From Perkinsus marinus ATCC 50983 (taxonomy: Eukaryota > Perkinsozoa > Perkinsida > Perkinsidae), in NCBI RefSeq assembly GCF_000006405.1, contig NW_003210279.1, positions 134,780 to 198,391 of the forward strand: a stretch of 63,612 nt of DNA, read 5' to 3'. A program made the translations under genes and the position numbers. The notes under the pieces are model-generated. The model saw nothing but the letters and a program-made list of their open reading frames with translations. It had not been told where the DNA came from and ran no database searches. This document shows, piece by piece, positions 32,549 to 44,648 of the stretch (position 1 is the first letter of the stretch; every line of letters begins with the position of its first letter).

Positions 32549-33971
32549 ATGCTCAAAAAACAATGGAGCGACGTTTCAGCAGTATTATACATGTCAAAGC
32601 GAATACATTTCAGCACTTAATCATCATTCCCGCAACTTATCTTGTTCGAATTGAGCAATGCTGCTGATAAGTTGCTGAAAGGCAGAATTCGTTGCTTGGC
32701 ATTTTGAGCATCCTCATTGTGATGCTCAAATGCAAGTGTTCTATAAGATTTTTCTAAATGGGCAACATCAGTGACTTGCTGAAAAGTTAGTGTCTGGTGT
32801 GTTGAATACATTTGGGCATCATTGATAGGTTGCTGAAATGTGGCAAGAGCCTCATCATTGCTGATGCTGCTGTCAGTGCAGATGAAGTAGCGCTCGCCCA
32901 CAGTAGCGCGATGTCTGTCAATGAGAATAATAATGACTTGCGTTAGCGCGCCATAGTGCGTTACATAAATTTTCTCCCCACGGGATGGCTATCAAGCGAA
33001 ATGAGCTGGGTGGCGTAGGACGTGGGCGGGTCTTATATTCACAGTTTCTGATGAGGATAAATTGGCAAGGTTTTTCTACATGAGACAAAACTCTCGTACT
33101 CTTCAAGACGGATACAGATGATAGCTATTGTAGAGCGTGTGTATTGTCTTTGTATGTATAGTGGTAGACACAGATTGGCTGGTAATCAAGCAAGTGGAAG
33201 CTATTCGAGTGTGGGATTGAAGACCGAGGCGGTATTCGACAAGCACTGAATTCCCGTTGTGGTCGATACTGTTTGTCCATCATGTTTGCAGCTACTGACT
33301 AATTGTAAGTATCAGACTAGCATTCGTTTCATGTCCTGATCAAAAACGAAGGATTTCGTGAGTGGCAATGCCCCGAAAGTTCTATATGGGCCGCACAATG
33401 TGGCCGATGGCCACTGGCTGTCTCGGTCCTCGCCCAGACCGAGGAACGTGTGACGTGAACAAGTTTTCACATGGGTGCGCTCCATTCGCACATTCCCCGG
33501 ACACGATGGGTATAGATCCCATGCTTATTCGGAATGTACACTGTGGAGTGAACTCATCTGGTTAGTGGTGAAATGCGCATGTAACAGGTCGGTGGCTGTT
33601 TAGCTGAACTACATTGAATGAGTAATACGTATCTTGGCACGCATACACAAAATACGCGTGCACATATGTAGAGATTGTGTGATCTGCGCGGTGCGGATAT
33701 TGTAACGCAGTCTCAAATTGAAATGATGGTGTCACTGGTGCGACCTCCATTCAAGCACTCAAGGACATGCTCGTATATGGAAAATATGAAGAAGCTACTC
33801 GTCCATGTACTTCCAACATGGAAGTTCCATATATTTGATGGGTTCCCCACTGGTCCATTGGTACTGAGGAAACTCAACTATTAAGATTCTTAATTTAAGA
33901 ATACTCATAGGTAGATTATGGGAGACAAGTTGTCTCAGACAATTATATTAGTTAAAAGAAGTATGAAGACT

Positions 33972-35472
33972 TCAAGACGAACCACCCGCTAAACATCCCG
34001 TGCCGATACGCCGCTCAACTGCGCTACCCGCTCCAAATACGAGTCGATATTCAAAGCCCCTCGATGATAGGCTTGATAATGACCATCTCGTCTGGGCTCG
34101 AGACTTCGAGAGTACGCTGGAATCCCTGCCGTCACGGAACTCCATGTGAGCACTCGCTGACTGTGATGCAAGGCAATCCACACAATCGATGCAACCACTT
34201 GCTCTTGTCGGACCTAACCCTCTCCGGTGCCCTATATTCTTGAGCCATAGTCTCAGCAATCTTGCGGACCCACGACCTGCACAAGTGCCAGTAACAGCCT
34301 TGAATCTCATTTGGCTCTATCTCCCAAACATTCTGCAGAGCCTTTCGCATCGCAACTTCGTAATCAGTTATATAGTAGAACGAGGATACTAAATGAAATA
34401 GCTGCCTCTGTGCGAGATCCGTTCGAGTTTGGAGCAGTGCAAACTCGCAGTCTTCCTGGCTCTTGCTCGCCATGAGCACATAGTACACCGGAATATAATG
34501 GCCGTCAATTTCAGCAATGCCAGTCCATAATTGGGACCATCCCTTCGGCGCAATTGTGAAAGTAGCATCCCAGATCATCCCCGAGGCCCGATTCAAAGCT
34601 GTAATATTGCGATCGGCAGCGAAAATCAGCATGGGGCGAGTGTTGTTACTATACAATAAAAATCGATCATCGCTACCTCTGCACGTCCCAGCAAGCTGCT
34701 CAACTCTAGAGACAAAGTCCTCATAGTACCCAGCACGATCGATGTCGAAGGCACGGAGGGCATTCGCAGAGGAGGAGTTGTTCGTTGCTCCATAGGCAGC
34801 AGTCGCCAAATTCCGCTGACACTCGTGACACGAGTGTTCGTGTAGACATTACCGCGATCAGCTATTATCTCCCTTACAGCATCGGCGCCGACTGGACCTC
34901 CTGCAGCCTGATACTGCACTCGTCGTCTCAGAAGGGTTTGCTCGCGGTGAGCCAAATCCGGAGGGGTCGAGCAGTTGTCAGGATGGGGTGAAGTGATTCG
35001 AAGAATTGTACAAGCATTGTCAACAATTCTGAGAGTGAGAGACGCACTGCAGCCGCAACATCTCTATCTCTCTTTGTCTTGCTGCAGGATCTTCACAAGA
35101 CGCCATTGACGATCTTCTAGCCAAACGTTCTTAACTCCCCTGTTGGTTGTCGAGAAAGAGTCCTGTGGTATTGTTGCTCCGACGCGTATCTGAAGAACAT
35201 CGAGGTATTGATCGCTGCAAGTGCAACGTATACGAGTCTCCGAATTTGAGAGAATGGTCCACAATTATTCAGGGTTGAGTTATCAAAACTGCATACTTGA
35301 GTTGAGGTTTAATATATGATTGCTGTAGCGAGAGGCAATGTTCTTTAATGCTCGTCTTGCTCACCTCCGCTCCGCCCTCTCCATTATCTCCAACATGACC
35401 ATCGCTTAGGAGAGCATTAACAGGCTGCTGAGGGAGAGGACTGTTATTAGGCTGCTGAGGTAGAGAAGTCAA
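33972..35472 (-). mobile_element. MULE-type (Mutator-like) transposase remnant
   Basis: The frame 34132-34809 (225 codons, minus) carries the MULE transposase core. WDATFTIAPKGWSQL holds the first catalytic Asp, TDYEVAMRKALQNVW the second, and a GCYWHLCRSW block matches the family's C...H motif. A Cys/His-rich segment just upstream in the same frame could be the end of a FLYWCH-like zinc finger. Other parts are in different frames: an N-terminal part at 34955-34800 and a C-terminal part at 34198-33989. No single frame gives a full protein, so it is either spliced or decayed. I could not find terminal inverted repeats. Function, if intact: DDE-type DNA cutting and pasting. Confidence 0.7.
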
Positions 35473-35654
35473 TACTCCGTATTGACTCGAATATACTCGT
35501 GCTGAATTTATTTACTATTGTGATGATACTCATCCCTCCACTTCGTTCCGCCGACACAATTATGTGATAGTGCCATATATAGTGCTTTTCATATTATGAA
35601 TTTGATAATAAACCCCATAGGAGAACAACTAGGCACAGAAATATGCCCATCACC

Positions 35655-35741
35655 AGTTCATGGTTAGTAACCATGAACTGTGATTGTGTGCGTATTACGC
35701 ACAAGGTTACGCACTGCGTAACCATTGGTTACGCACACAAT
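35655..35741. repeat. cluster of three nested or adjacent palindromes
   Basis: 35655-35679 is a perfect palindrome with 12-bp arms (AGTTCATGGTTA, one central base). 35683-35694 (ATTGTGTGCGTA) pairs perfectly with 35730-35741. Inside that pair, 35705-35723 (GGTTACGCA C TGCGTAACC) has 9-bp perfect arms. No gene overlaps. Confidence 0.95.
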
Positions 35742-37723
35742 GAGATCGATCCACTGTCCCCATCACGGATAGTGGTTTCGCTTTCGAATTGGCCCTCCTC
35801 CGAGACCAGAGGTAACCCCAAGTCTATCGCTCTATCAGTTGAGAGAGCTATGGTCCCTCGTGGACTATAAGGGTCATGCATAGTTCAGACATGTTGTTGT
35901 GTAAAAATACGAGAGAAGTATCCATTTCCGGTATCGAACTTGCGCACATCCGGCCGTTTCAGGATATGGTTGTTATCTACAGTACATGGGTGTACCTCAC
36001 TGAGCCAATGAGCCTCCTACACAAACTCCTCAAGAACGACGGTTTTTAAGGTAGAAGCCTCACTTCAGGAACTTGAGAGACTAATGAGATCATTTCGCAA
36101 GTCCCTCAGTCGCAAGGATGAGAAATCTAACATTAATAATGACGGGTTCCAAGTTAAAACTAAGCTTATCCTCAAGAAGCTTCTATCGACTTGAGAGAGT
36201 TGAAGTCATGTGCAAATCTAACATCAACAATGATGGTGAATGAGATCTTGATTTATAAAGAACAAGTCCTCGTGAAGTTGCCAACGACATGAGATTCAAG
36301 TCAGGCGTAAATTTAATTCCTCAAGTGGCATTCTGTGACCTCCTGTTCGGACGTAATCACCCACGGTTGTCATCAACACGCGAGCTTAATCTGGATAGGG
36401 CGAACATGGACATGTTCTACGAGGTAAGAAAACAGAGTATAGAACTGAGCAAGTCTGCGAACTATCGTGCACATGCGTACGAAGGTACGTGTATAGTAGC
36501 GGTGGAGACTCTCATTCGCTGAAGAGATGGTGGTATTCGAATATGTAGAAGATACTACTCGACCAAAGTTCCAATAGGGTATTGAAATCCCTTCCTGAAA
36601 CCCAGTCTCTAGTCGAGTCTTAGTCGAGCACAGTTAGTTGCGTGTAACTCTGTGGTCATACTCCCACGCCGGGCGCCAAGCATGTGGCCCTAGGCTTTTT
36701 AGGAAAGCGAATTTCGAATTGCTACTGCCAGCAATGACGAGGATCACACCCAGGGGGCTACTGATACCCTTCATGCAAGTTCCGAGATACCCAGGCATCT
36801 GCTACTAAGTTAATCGTGTCCGTCGCGTTGCGTATCATGGGAACCACACTTCTATATTCACTGAGGAACGCGAGTCAATTACAAGCGAAAGTGTATGTCA
36901 CAGTGCACCATGCATGTAAGAGGCACGTAGTCATCTGTTAACTGGAGATGTCGGAGGAGCTAACAGGCCCGGCGGGCCGTAGTTGCGAGATCGCCGGACT
37001 AAGTATTCTTGCTCCGTCGGTATGGGGTCCAGAGCGCCATCATCATCTTGATGGGTATACTGAGTAGCTTGATAGGAAGTACAATCCAAAACTGACTATA
37101 CCGTCCTATCCTTTCGAGTCTTCATGTTGATACTAGGGAATCCGTTGACCATTTGCTGAGCAGGAGGGAGACCATTCGATCGTGTTCTCATACCATCGAA
37201 ACTGCCGTATCTGATAACCACTCATGGAGCATCGCGGCTGACATATAGCCACCTGAGGTCTGGTGTGGTCTCAGACGGAAACAGGACGAGCTCTCCTCCT
37301 GGGACGCCGGGCGTTCGACTGTGTACCACATACGTTTGGCCCTGGGCAAGACGCCGATACAGTTGGGGTACTCAATGCGGTTGTATCCCACCGAAAGAAA
37401 AACCAATTTCGGAGCTTGCGCGAACATCAGCGCTCGATCGGATCGGTGGCCAGCAGGGCGTCCTTCATAGAAATCAGAGTTGCGCTGACGAAGTGGTACA
37501 TTAGTCATAGAAAGCGCCGGGACTCCGCCCAAGACGCCTAATGGGACACAGATCGGCAGATGCACATGTGGCCTACATTATGACACCTTGGGAGACCCTA
37601 GAGGGTTCATTGCCAAAAAAGCAATTCCGTGGCAAGACACGATGCGAAATTTGCTTCTTGGACGACTCGTCTTCTGATGCAAAAGATCGCTTCACTTCAT
37701 ATCGAAACTCACCAAGAGATTGC
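35742..37723. other. region with weak coding signals only
   Basis: A 77-codon plus frame at 36289-36522, with an internal GTAAGA donor, and a 125-codon minus frame at 37188-37565 (containing SVGYNRIEYPNCIGVLPR) are the best candidates. Neither is recognised. The minus frame overlaps a 92-codon plus frame, so its strand is not certain. Confidence 0.3.
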
Positions 37724-40700
37724 TCATAGATTTCCATACGAGGTCGTATGATACGTTGTGACCTCGACCTCGGAACACTCTTCGGAGCTTTGTCTGAGGC
37801 AAGCTACTGCCACGCACAACTCGATTGACGTACCCGATAATTCTGAATCGTCATTTTTATTCTTCGCTTTCGAATCACGTCGGCCCGACTTCCTCTTCGT
37901 CTCTTTAACCACTGTACGACGCCGTTTAACAACGACTTTACGCGAGGGGGGCTTCAGATCAGCCTCGGGATCAGAGTCGCTTCCTGAGATGGGAACGCGA
38001 TAAAACCTCCAATGGTCTCTCGCTAGTATACCAGCGTCATTGGCAGCAGCCTTTTCGGCTTGTTTGATGAACCTCTTGATGACCTCCTCAGAGAGGTCTT
38101 CTGGTAGCTCCACAGAGGCATCCCTGAATAATGTGGAAATAATAACGATTTCGATGAAAGACCTCACGTCATTTCGCCGAATGCCTCTGCAATTTCATGG
38201 CCAATATGAAGATAGTCTTTGATAGTGAACTGTTTCTCCTCGCACCCACAGAAGGAAATTTCAACCGTCAAGCACTTCGGCAGAGTGAACTCCTTGTAAC
38301 TGCTGAGCACAGTATCGAGCTACTTCGGATCAACTAAGTTGTTCACATCGTGATCCTCGCCGTTGACTCTTTCTGAGGCTGCATTTGGAAGTAGCAATTC
38401 TTGGCACTGAAGGTTGGCGACAGCCGAGACAACAGCAGTGGCAAGAGCACCTAAGCACGTAGTTTTCCGAGCTCTCCATCAAAGGGGTTATCACAGCATC
38501 TCGAGTTCTCATGCTCGGGGGTGGAATGAAAGGCGGAATGTTTGCTCGCATCCGGGGGTTCCTAGGAGGTAAGCATCCATATATGAACCAATTAAGCTTC
38601 CTGGAGTGGCCATGAAGGTCGGCAAATAGTGCTAGCGGTGTATACCGGCTCAGAGCCTTTTTCGTGAAGTATCTGAGAAGTGTACCAGCCAGCTCGGACT
38701 GTTGCAAAGGAACAGCTGATTTTCACATTGTGGGATGCAGGAACTTGCATGGCTGATTCCAAACACGATTGAGATCTCGGCCACTGAGATTAGAGCGATA
38801 GTTCCCAAGGACAACACCGTCTGGATTCAGCATAGGCACCTACAACGAGCGCCTCAGGCCTTGGCCAGATAGCGGGACTTGATACAATTTTGAAGATGTA
38901 TTTAGCTCTGAGCTTCCGCGCTAGGTCAGAGTCTGATAGGAGTTCCCTTATCAGACCTTCACAGGCATAGGAGGAGACAGACTCCCCTGGATGTACCTAG
39001 TAGAATCGTCATGAACTTTTAGAGGAAAAAAACGACTACATAGTTCAATCATGTAGTCGTTTTTTCTCTATATGAAGACAGGCATTAAGAATTTGCATTC
39101 GTGTGGAGCAACTCGATGAGTACGTGTCGCTCACTCTGGCTGTGATGACAATGTATTGCTTTCTGGTCTCATGAAGAACCAGATGGTCGTCTTCCTCATC
39201 CATTGTCTCATCGTCCAACCCAGGGTCACTCTCTTCCCTCGACCTTGTGATAGTGAGCATATCAAGTCTGTTGCCAGCAAGAGTGCGGCACAAGGGGTAT
39301 CGTGATAGATATCTACCACTCAGGGTGAACCCTCGAGTTTACTCTGCGAGTCACTTTTGGCCTCCGCGGCTGCTTTCCATGCCCTTGATGAAGTTCTGCA
39401 GTCTTGAGAGAGTATAGGGGAAAGTATAGGCGAAATAAACAGTGTCATCATCCCAATGAGGAGTATATTCAAAGGTCAGCACACTAGCCTCTACAAAGGA
39501 TGCTGCCTGGCCTGACAGAACAGCAGTTCCGTATTTCTTACTGCATGTATATCCAACCCATCCCAAGCGGGTTTCACCATGCTAGAGTTCTAGGAAAATC
39601 ACACTCACACGAATATTTTCTTTTTCTTTATTAAGCGACAGAGATCCTCTGTTATCGGTCCGAATGGCAGTAGTATAATTTCTTTTTTTTCACTTTGATC
39701 GCACTCGAAGACGATTGATGCGCTTACAAGCTATCTCGATAGCAGCGACGCCCTCGCAAAAGTCTCCAACTTCTAGAGCGGCAGCAACCCTGAAATCTTC
39801 CTTATTCAAAGCTTGGATAGGCAGTGAGCTGCAGCTGACCTCGTTAGAAGGTGCTTGTCAGTATTCGTCTTGCCGTATTCGACATTAGAGATTCCCGCGC
39901 CCCTCACCCACCCAATGCCGTTCCCTTGATGGAATCTGAGTTGCGATTCTCAGGAATAGACATCCGGATAGGGAGGTCACTCTTGTTTCGACCAGACTAC
40001 GGGTTGCATGCCTTTTTGGAATAGCGACGACGGCTTCCCCATCGTAACCTGACGCGTCTCGCTCACTGGTCACACTCGAACCACTCCAGTGGACTTATGA
40101 ACAACTTAACTATCACGGCTGTTTCTAGCGAGATTTGCTTTGAAGAGCAACTCTCATCGCTCTTATGAGAAAGGAGTAATTAATACTCTACGAGATTTTG
40201 TAAAGTATTGATCATCACTTATCTCTCGTATAACGTCGCTGGCTATAAACTGTGCCGAAGATCACAATCAGGAGGAGTAGCTTTTTGGAAGCGAGATCTC
40301 ACCAGGTTCAGCTTGATGCTGCTACCCCTAGACAAATTCTCAACACTGAAGAAGAACCATTGGGTGTTGCCATAGGTGTTCGTATCCGGACATACAACGA
40401 GGTCGTATCTGCGGCCAGAATACTTCAACTCTGTGGTGTTCGCGCTCGTTCACTCCCAGTCGCCAACTTTGACCGCGGTTTGGAGATTCCCCGATTCGAA
40501 CCGACTCTCGAAAACAAGAATGTCATTCTCGGGACCTATCGGACTGTACCTATGATGAATGGTCTAGTATGCCTCAATCACAGTGCAAAGCCTCCTAGTG
40601 ATCAAGTGCCAATTGTTCAATTTAGTTCAGCACCCCATAACGGACGACATAAGGCTTATCGTCACTGGTCTGATTTTCAACCCACAATCGAGAGCAAAAC

Positions 40701-42312
40701 GATCGTCGGTAGCAAACAGTTGATTTTCTGTGGAGATCAACTTCTCCAGAAGAGTAATTACATCGGGGAGAGACACCAATAACGTACATTGGCGTTCGTG
40801 GGCACGTTCCTTTGCGCAGTCTGCCAGTACCAAATCGGCCTGCAACAACGACATCTCTATCGTTGAGGGCTTGATCAACCAGATGCTGAAGATCAACGGG
40901 CTCCCGCTTCCTATTGTAGACCTGTGAATGCATCGACTGTTCTAAAATGGTGATCACAAGTAGCTACGCAGGTCCCTCGTAACAAGTCTCTGTCGTGTAT
41001 TATACAGTTAGCATGGGGATCAGTAAGCTGCGCTACAGTCAAGGGCTGTACGGCGGTCCGGGGCTTCTGTAGCTGTAATGGGTACTCCATATCTAAACAG
41101 GCTCCTTGCCCGAATGCATAACTAGCCTAGGCTTTTTGATAGCACTGTGGAGTGAATAGAGTCTCAGGACTTCGCCAGTGTCACGGCTGAAATTCTACAA
41201 TGTTCTAGATACAGTCGCAGTAGATTTTGGGATATTTAACTTCAATTCGTTCACAGCAAACGGCGATGTAACTCTTGGAAGGGAGCCGCGATTTGTTGGT
41301 CTACAGATCCACAGTATTTCATACATTCGTCATTGTTAGTAGGAAGATCAAGTGCCATGATTGCTGTCGATGGGTTACTAGACCCGCTCAGTATATCCGT
41401 TCCTAGCCCACAGTAAGGTGTTTCCATCTCGAACTTTCTGCTAGGATACCTGTCCTATGCACAGTAGCTCATAGGGGTGATAGGGTCGGCCCCCTTACAG
41501 TGGTAAAGGCTTCAAGTGTTCGGGCCACTCGGTTATAGCAACGAATGACGATCGATTCTCGGACGTCTTGCGGGTGCCTCCTGGTGGCGGTTCACCTATC
41601 GCGATTCACTTCACGCGGTGTGGGGAAATATGCCCGTTTTCAACTACATGCGCTGGTGACACTATGAAAATTCTGAGGAAATTTTGGAGATTCTTGTTGG
41701 TTTCTGTAAACTTTTATCCGACTTCTTATGCAAACTTGGATAATTAGAAAGGAAACTCCCGAGCTCAGCTGAGGAGAGCGGACAGATTTTCCAACACTGA
41801 CTTCACCTGTCGTGAATGATAACTGTTGCTTCCGGTGAGGTCAGTGTCGGAACATATGTTCGCTTTGCTCAGCTGAGCTCAGCAGTTTCCTCGCTAATTA
41901 TACAAGTTTACACCGGAATTCACATAGGAGTACTCATAAACCAACAAGAAAACTCATTAATTTCCTCCCAGAAGTTACATATCGTCAGCAATACATGTAG
42001 TTGACCATATGCATATTTTCCCATTGGTTGAGATATTTTTCAATAATTTCATCAGAATTCAATCTTGCCTCTATCAGGGACATCTTTAGATCACAACATG
42101 CAGGCCTCACTTTGTCTTCTCTGGGATGGTCGCAATGGTTTATCGCCTCCCTCAAGTGAGCTCCCTTTAGGAGCATCAGTGGAAACGAGTCGATCTTCAT
42201 TCTGGGGTATCTCTGACCAGTTTTTGTTTTTCGATTTTGCATTTTTAACGCCTCGCAATCTTTTCAGGGAAGTAGATCGGCGTCTTTCCTTGCGGTTCTT
42301 GATATGAGGCAT
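37724..42312 (-). CDS. cytosolic carboxypeptidase (CCP/AGBL, peptidase M14), tubulin deglutamylase-like
   Basis: Zinc peptidase family that trims glutamates from tubulin tails in cilia. Secure exons, 5' to 3': 42095-42312 (basic N-terminus), 41499-41580, 41255-41454, then from 41186; 40454-40563 ([19 protein letters not shown]), 40303-40408 ([19 protein letters not shown]), a stretch ending 39355 ([19 protein letters not shown]), 39135-39312 ([15 protein letters not shown] ... YIVITAR), 38886-38996 (VHPGES), 38727-38839 ([16 protein letters not shown]), a stretch ending 38451 ([16 protein letters not shown]), 38347-38406, 38168-38302 (VEISFCG) and 37724-38123. Zinc ligands are the His and Glu of HPGE and the His of LHGH; the catalytic Glu is in EISFCG. 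A Lys/Arg-rich tail follows. Two family B elements sit in intron 1. A TGA interrupts the frame near 38725 unless a non-GT intron is used. Exons between 39600 and 40300 are unresolved. Confidence 0.9.
39027..39065. repeat. 15-bp-arm hairpin in a carboxypeptidase intron
   Basis: AAAAAACGACTACAT (39027-39041) pairs perfectly with ATGTAGTCGTTTTTT (39051-39065) across a 9-nt loop. It lies in intron 38997-39134 between the YIVITAR and VHPGES exons. Confidence 0.95.
41617..41799 (+). repeat. family B element in carboxypeptidase intron 1
   Basis: Starts GTGTGGGGAAATATGC and ends GCGGACAGATTTTCCAACACTG. It faces an inverted copy 46 bp away. Confidence 0.85.
41846..42023 (-). repeat. family B element in carboxypeptidase intron 1, inverted
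   Basis: Starts GTCGGAACATATGTTCGCTT and ends TGACCATATGCATATTTTCC. Together with the copy at 41617 it makes a head-to-head inverted pair inside intron 41581-42094. Confidence 0.85.
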
Positions 42313-42547
42313 TAGGCTTTAGCTATGGTCAGTTCAACGATTATGCGGATGTATTAACAACAACACTGCTTCAACGCAACCAGAAGCGTGATAGCCAACA
42401 AGTGTGACGAGAACACAAGAGTCATGCAGTGCTCGCGGCTAGAACATCCTATAGAGGAGTACCTACAAACAGAGTTCTCCATTTGCTAACTTAGGAGCGT
42501 CCTTTTTCTTAGGCAAATTCGGAAAATCATTGTTTCGCGTAATCAGT

Positions 42548-42672
42548 AGAGATAATATAGACCAATATGCAGACAGAAATACAGACAAATGTATAGATGA
42601 TTATATAGACAAATATATAGATTTATATATAGATTAATATATAGATAAATGAATCAATTAATATATAGACAA
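42548..42672. repeat. AT-rich degenerate tandem repeat
   Basis: About ten imperfect copies of a 12-14 bp unit close to TATAGACAAATA / TATAGATTAATA. It lies about 60 bp beyond the stop codon of the LC8-like gene. Confidence 0.85.
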
Positions 42673-42728
42673 CCACTTCATCACTTTGATAGATATACAC
42701 GTGTATATAGATGAAGGCATGAGTGTCA

Positions 42729-43204
42729 TTAATCCAGCATATGGTAGAGTGAACCAGTCACAGCCTCTACCGTTACTGATATATGAGGAGGAGCTAATTC
42801 CTTGTACTGCACAAGTTGCAACACAGGAAGCAGAAAGAATGACTAAGTCGATCCTTACAGCAATCTGTCCGATGTAAAAGAAGAGATAAGTCTTCGTCTC
42901 GTACGTACCGAAGCTGGCAAAGTCCTTACCTGCCAGCGATACACTGACTACAAACGCGGGTGTAGGTTGTCTCTGAGCTCACCAACGACGCACATCCAAT
43001 TCGGATCATACTTCCCATCGAAGAATGCCTTGATGTGCTTCGCCATTTCGCTCTCAGTCTTGTACTTTTGTATAGCAATCGAGGCTTGTGTCACCTTAAA
43101 ATTACAGTTGATCGATAGCGACGTGCATACTCTTCTGCTACGGCATCAGTCCTCATTTCGCAGTTCTCGTCCATATCGGAAACGATGTTCTTCCCCTCAG
43201 GCAT
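42729..43204 (-). CDS. LC8-type dynein light chain (DYNLL-like)
   Basis: Small dimeric hub protein of dynein motors and other complexes. Exons 43106-43204, 42983-43064, 42859-42929 and 42729-42806 join in phase (330 nt, 109 residues). Family landmarks: an N-terminal helix with MDENCEMRTDAVAEEY, the second helix and first strands YKTESEMAKHIKAFFDGKYD and PNWMCVVGKDFASFGTYETK, and strand TYLFFYIGQIA. The usual THE of VTHETK is TYE. The last exon replaces the normal short VLLFKSG end with about 25 unrelated residues (YKELAPPHISVTVEAVTG). That exon is supported by a strong acceptor and phase, but an alternative 3' end is possible. The plus-strand frame 42686-42877 is a shadow. Confidence 0.85.
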
Positions 43205-44240
43205 GGTTCAAAAATTCAGAAGCGCTGCGGAGGAAATAACGAACATTAAGCAACACGGTTTATAGAGCTGAGCTTGAGGTCCACGATGGACCTCTCGAAC
43301 GAGCCTTTTCCTGCCGCATTTGCACTACGAATTTCCGTTTTCGCGTACCGCGTTTATCGCGGACTGCTTCTGTTGAGATACGGCAAGCACATGCAAATGC
43401 CCATCTGAATTCGTTTACAAAGAACAATAGGGTCACTTGCGGTCTCGAGTGAGAAGTCTCGGTCCCAAGAGCTAGAAGAAAGCACTAGTTGATTGGGAAA
43501 AGTACTATCATACTTGGATACGATTCGCGAGCCGATGAAAATCTTTGAAGTGGGCCTCGGCGTGCTGGCGACGATCGCATACCATCTTTCGTTCACATTC
43601 AACAGCAAGTGTCGGAGTCTTCATCAAGTTGAAGATGTTATCGCCTATCATGCCTAACAACTATCAGATTCCTCTTCGCAAAGAGGAAGATCGTATCAGC
43701 CTGATACTATCGGGAATCACCGATACGATGCCTCCATCACACGTGTAAGTGCCAAGCTGAGCCTCCGACTCAGTACTGACTCATCGATCAGTGTTCACGA
43801 ATCCAGTTCATTGAGGAGCAAACATTTTCTCTCCGAATCACTGAAAGCTTATGGTCATTCTAAGGTCGTCAGAACTGCCGACCAAATACGGCGTACGCGT
43901 TTCGAGAGCGCCATAACGCTAGTGGGAGGGTAACTCAACAGCCTCGTCAGATTTTCAGCTCGGGTGCATCACTTTACCATTTCAATGAATGCACAACTAA
44001 TAGCGATTCAGGGAGTACTGCACTAAAATAAAGTGCTAGTTAGATTCGACAAGATGGCTCGAGAATAGGTTATAGTAGTAAGCAGGTGTACGACTATTGT
44101 AAGATACAGTTTGGAAGGGGTTTCGGTAAGACCAGTGGACGATGCCGGTTGCCACCTGATGAACATTCCTAAGACTCACGCTGATAGTAACGGAATACAG
44201 GAACAGTAGTCGACAAATTCGATCTTTCGTACGCGTTATA
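43205..44240. other. region without a recognised gene
   Basis: A plus-strand ATG at 43534 opens a short signal-peptide-like frame (MKIFEVGLGVLATIAYHLSF), and a following frame ends at 43748. The two are not convincingly joined. Confidence 0.3.
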
Positions 44241-44313
44241 GCAATAGCTTCGCCCAGAATTGAACCTGGGTCTCCAACATGACACCGAGCAACGTACCAC
44301 CACACCACGTTCG
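44241..44313 (-). pseudogene. degenerate tRNA-like sequence
   Basis: On the minus strand a B-box-like GGTTCAATTC inside CCCAG...CTGGG, preceded by GGAGA as in tRNA-Asp, and an A-box-like GTGGTGTGGTGGTACG. Anticodon and acceptor stems do not pair properly. Probably a decayed tRNA-Asp-type gene. Confidence 0.4.
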
Positions 44314-44648
44314 ACAATTTTTCGGTTATTCAGTAACCCATCCGGAAAATGTAATGAACGAAGCGGTCGCTCAACTGATTGCCCAGAAAACAAAACTGAG
44401 GAACATGAAACGCTTCGCTCCGCCAAAATTTTGGTTTGTCGTGGAATAGCGGAAGCCAGAGTCGATCAAGGAGTAAATGTCGATTTCTCATCCAGGTCCT
44501 ACTACGTTACGATAATACAGTGTTACGGTATTAGTTCAAATAGGATATTATGGGGACAGCGTGCGTGTCGGGTTTAGGTAGTAGCTGGTCGGCGCCTTGA
44601 TTGGGTAGCTACAGAACGTAAGGGAACGATGGGACAGTTGGACGTAGC

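Larger units (their letters stand above)
32230..33971. other. region without a recognised gene
   Basis: Holds two family A copies. A minus-strand frame at 32617-32901 is built of loosely repeated blocks (TTTCAGCAA / CAATGATG) and I do not trust it as a gene. A short coding-like stretch at 33364-33450 is unassigned. Confidence 0.4.

Noticed and set aside
32617-32901. 94-codon minus-strand frame as a gene
   Set aside because: Built from loosely repeated TTTCAGCAA and CAATGATG blocks, starts only at a GTG, and has no recognisable domain.
40252-40782. 176-codon plus-strand open frame
   Set aside because: It is antisense to carboxypeptidase exons (40303-40408, 40454-40563) that carry conserved family motifs and correct splice phases, so the plus frame is a shadow.
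42686-42877. 63-codon plus-strand open frame
   Set aside because: Antisense to the last two exons of the LC8-like gene.
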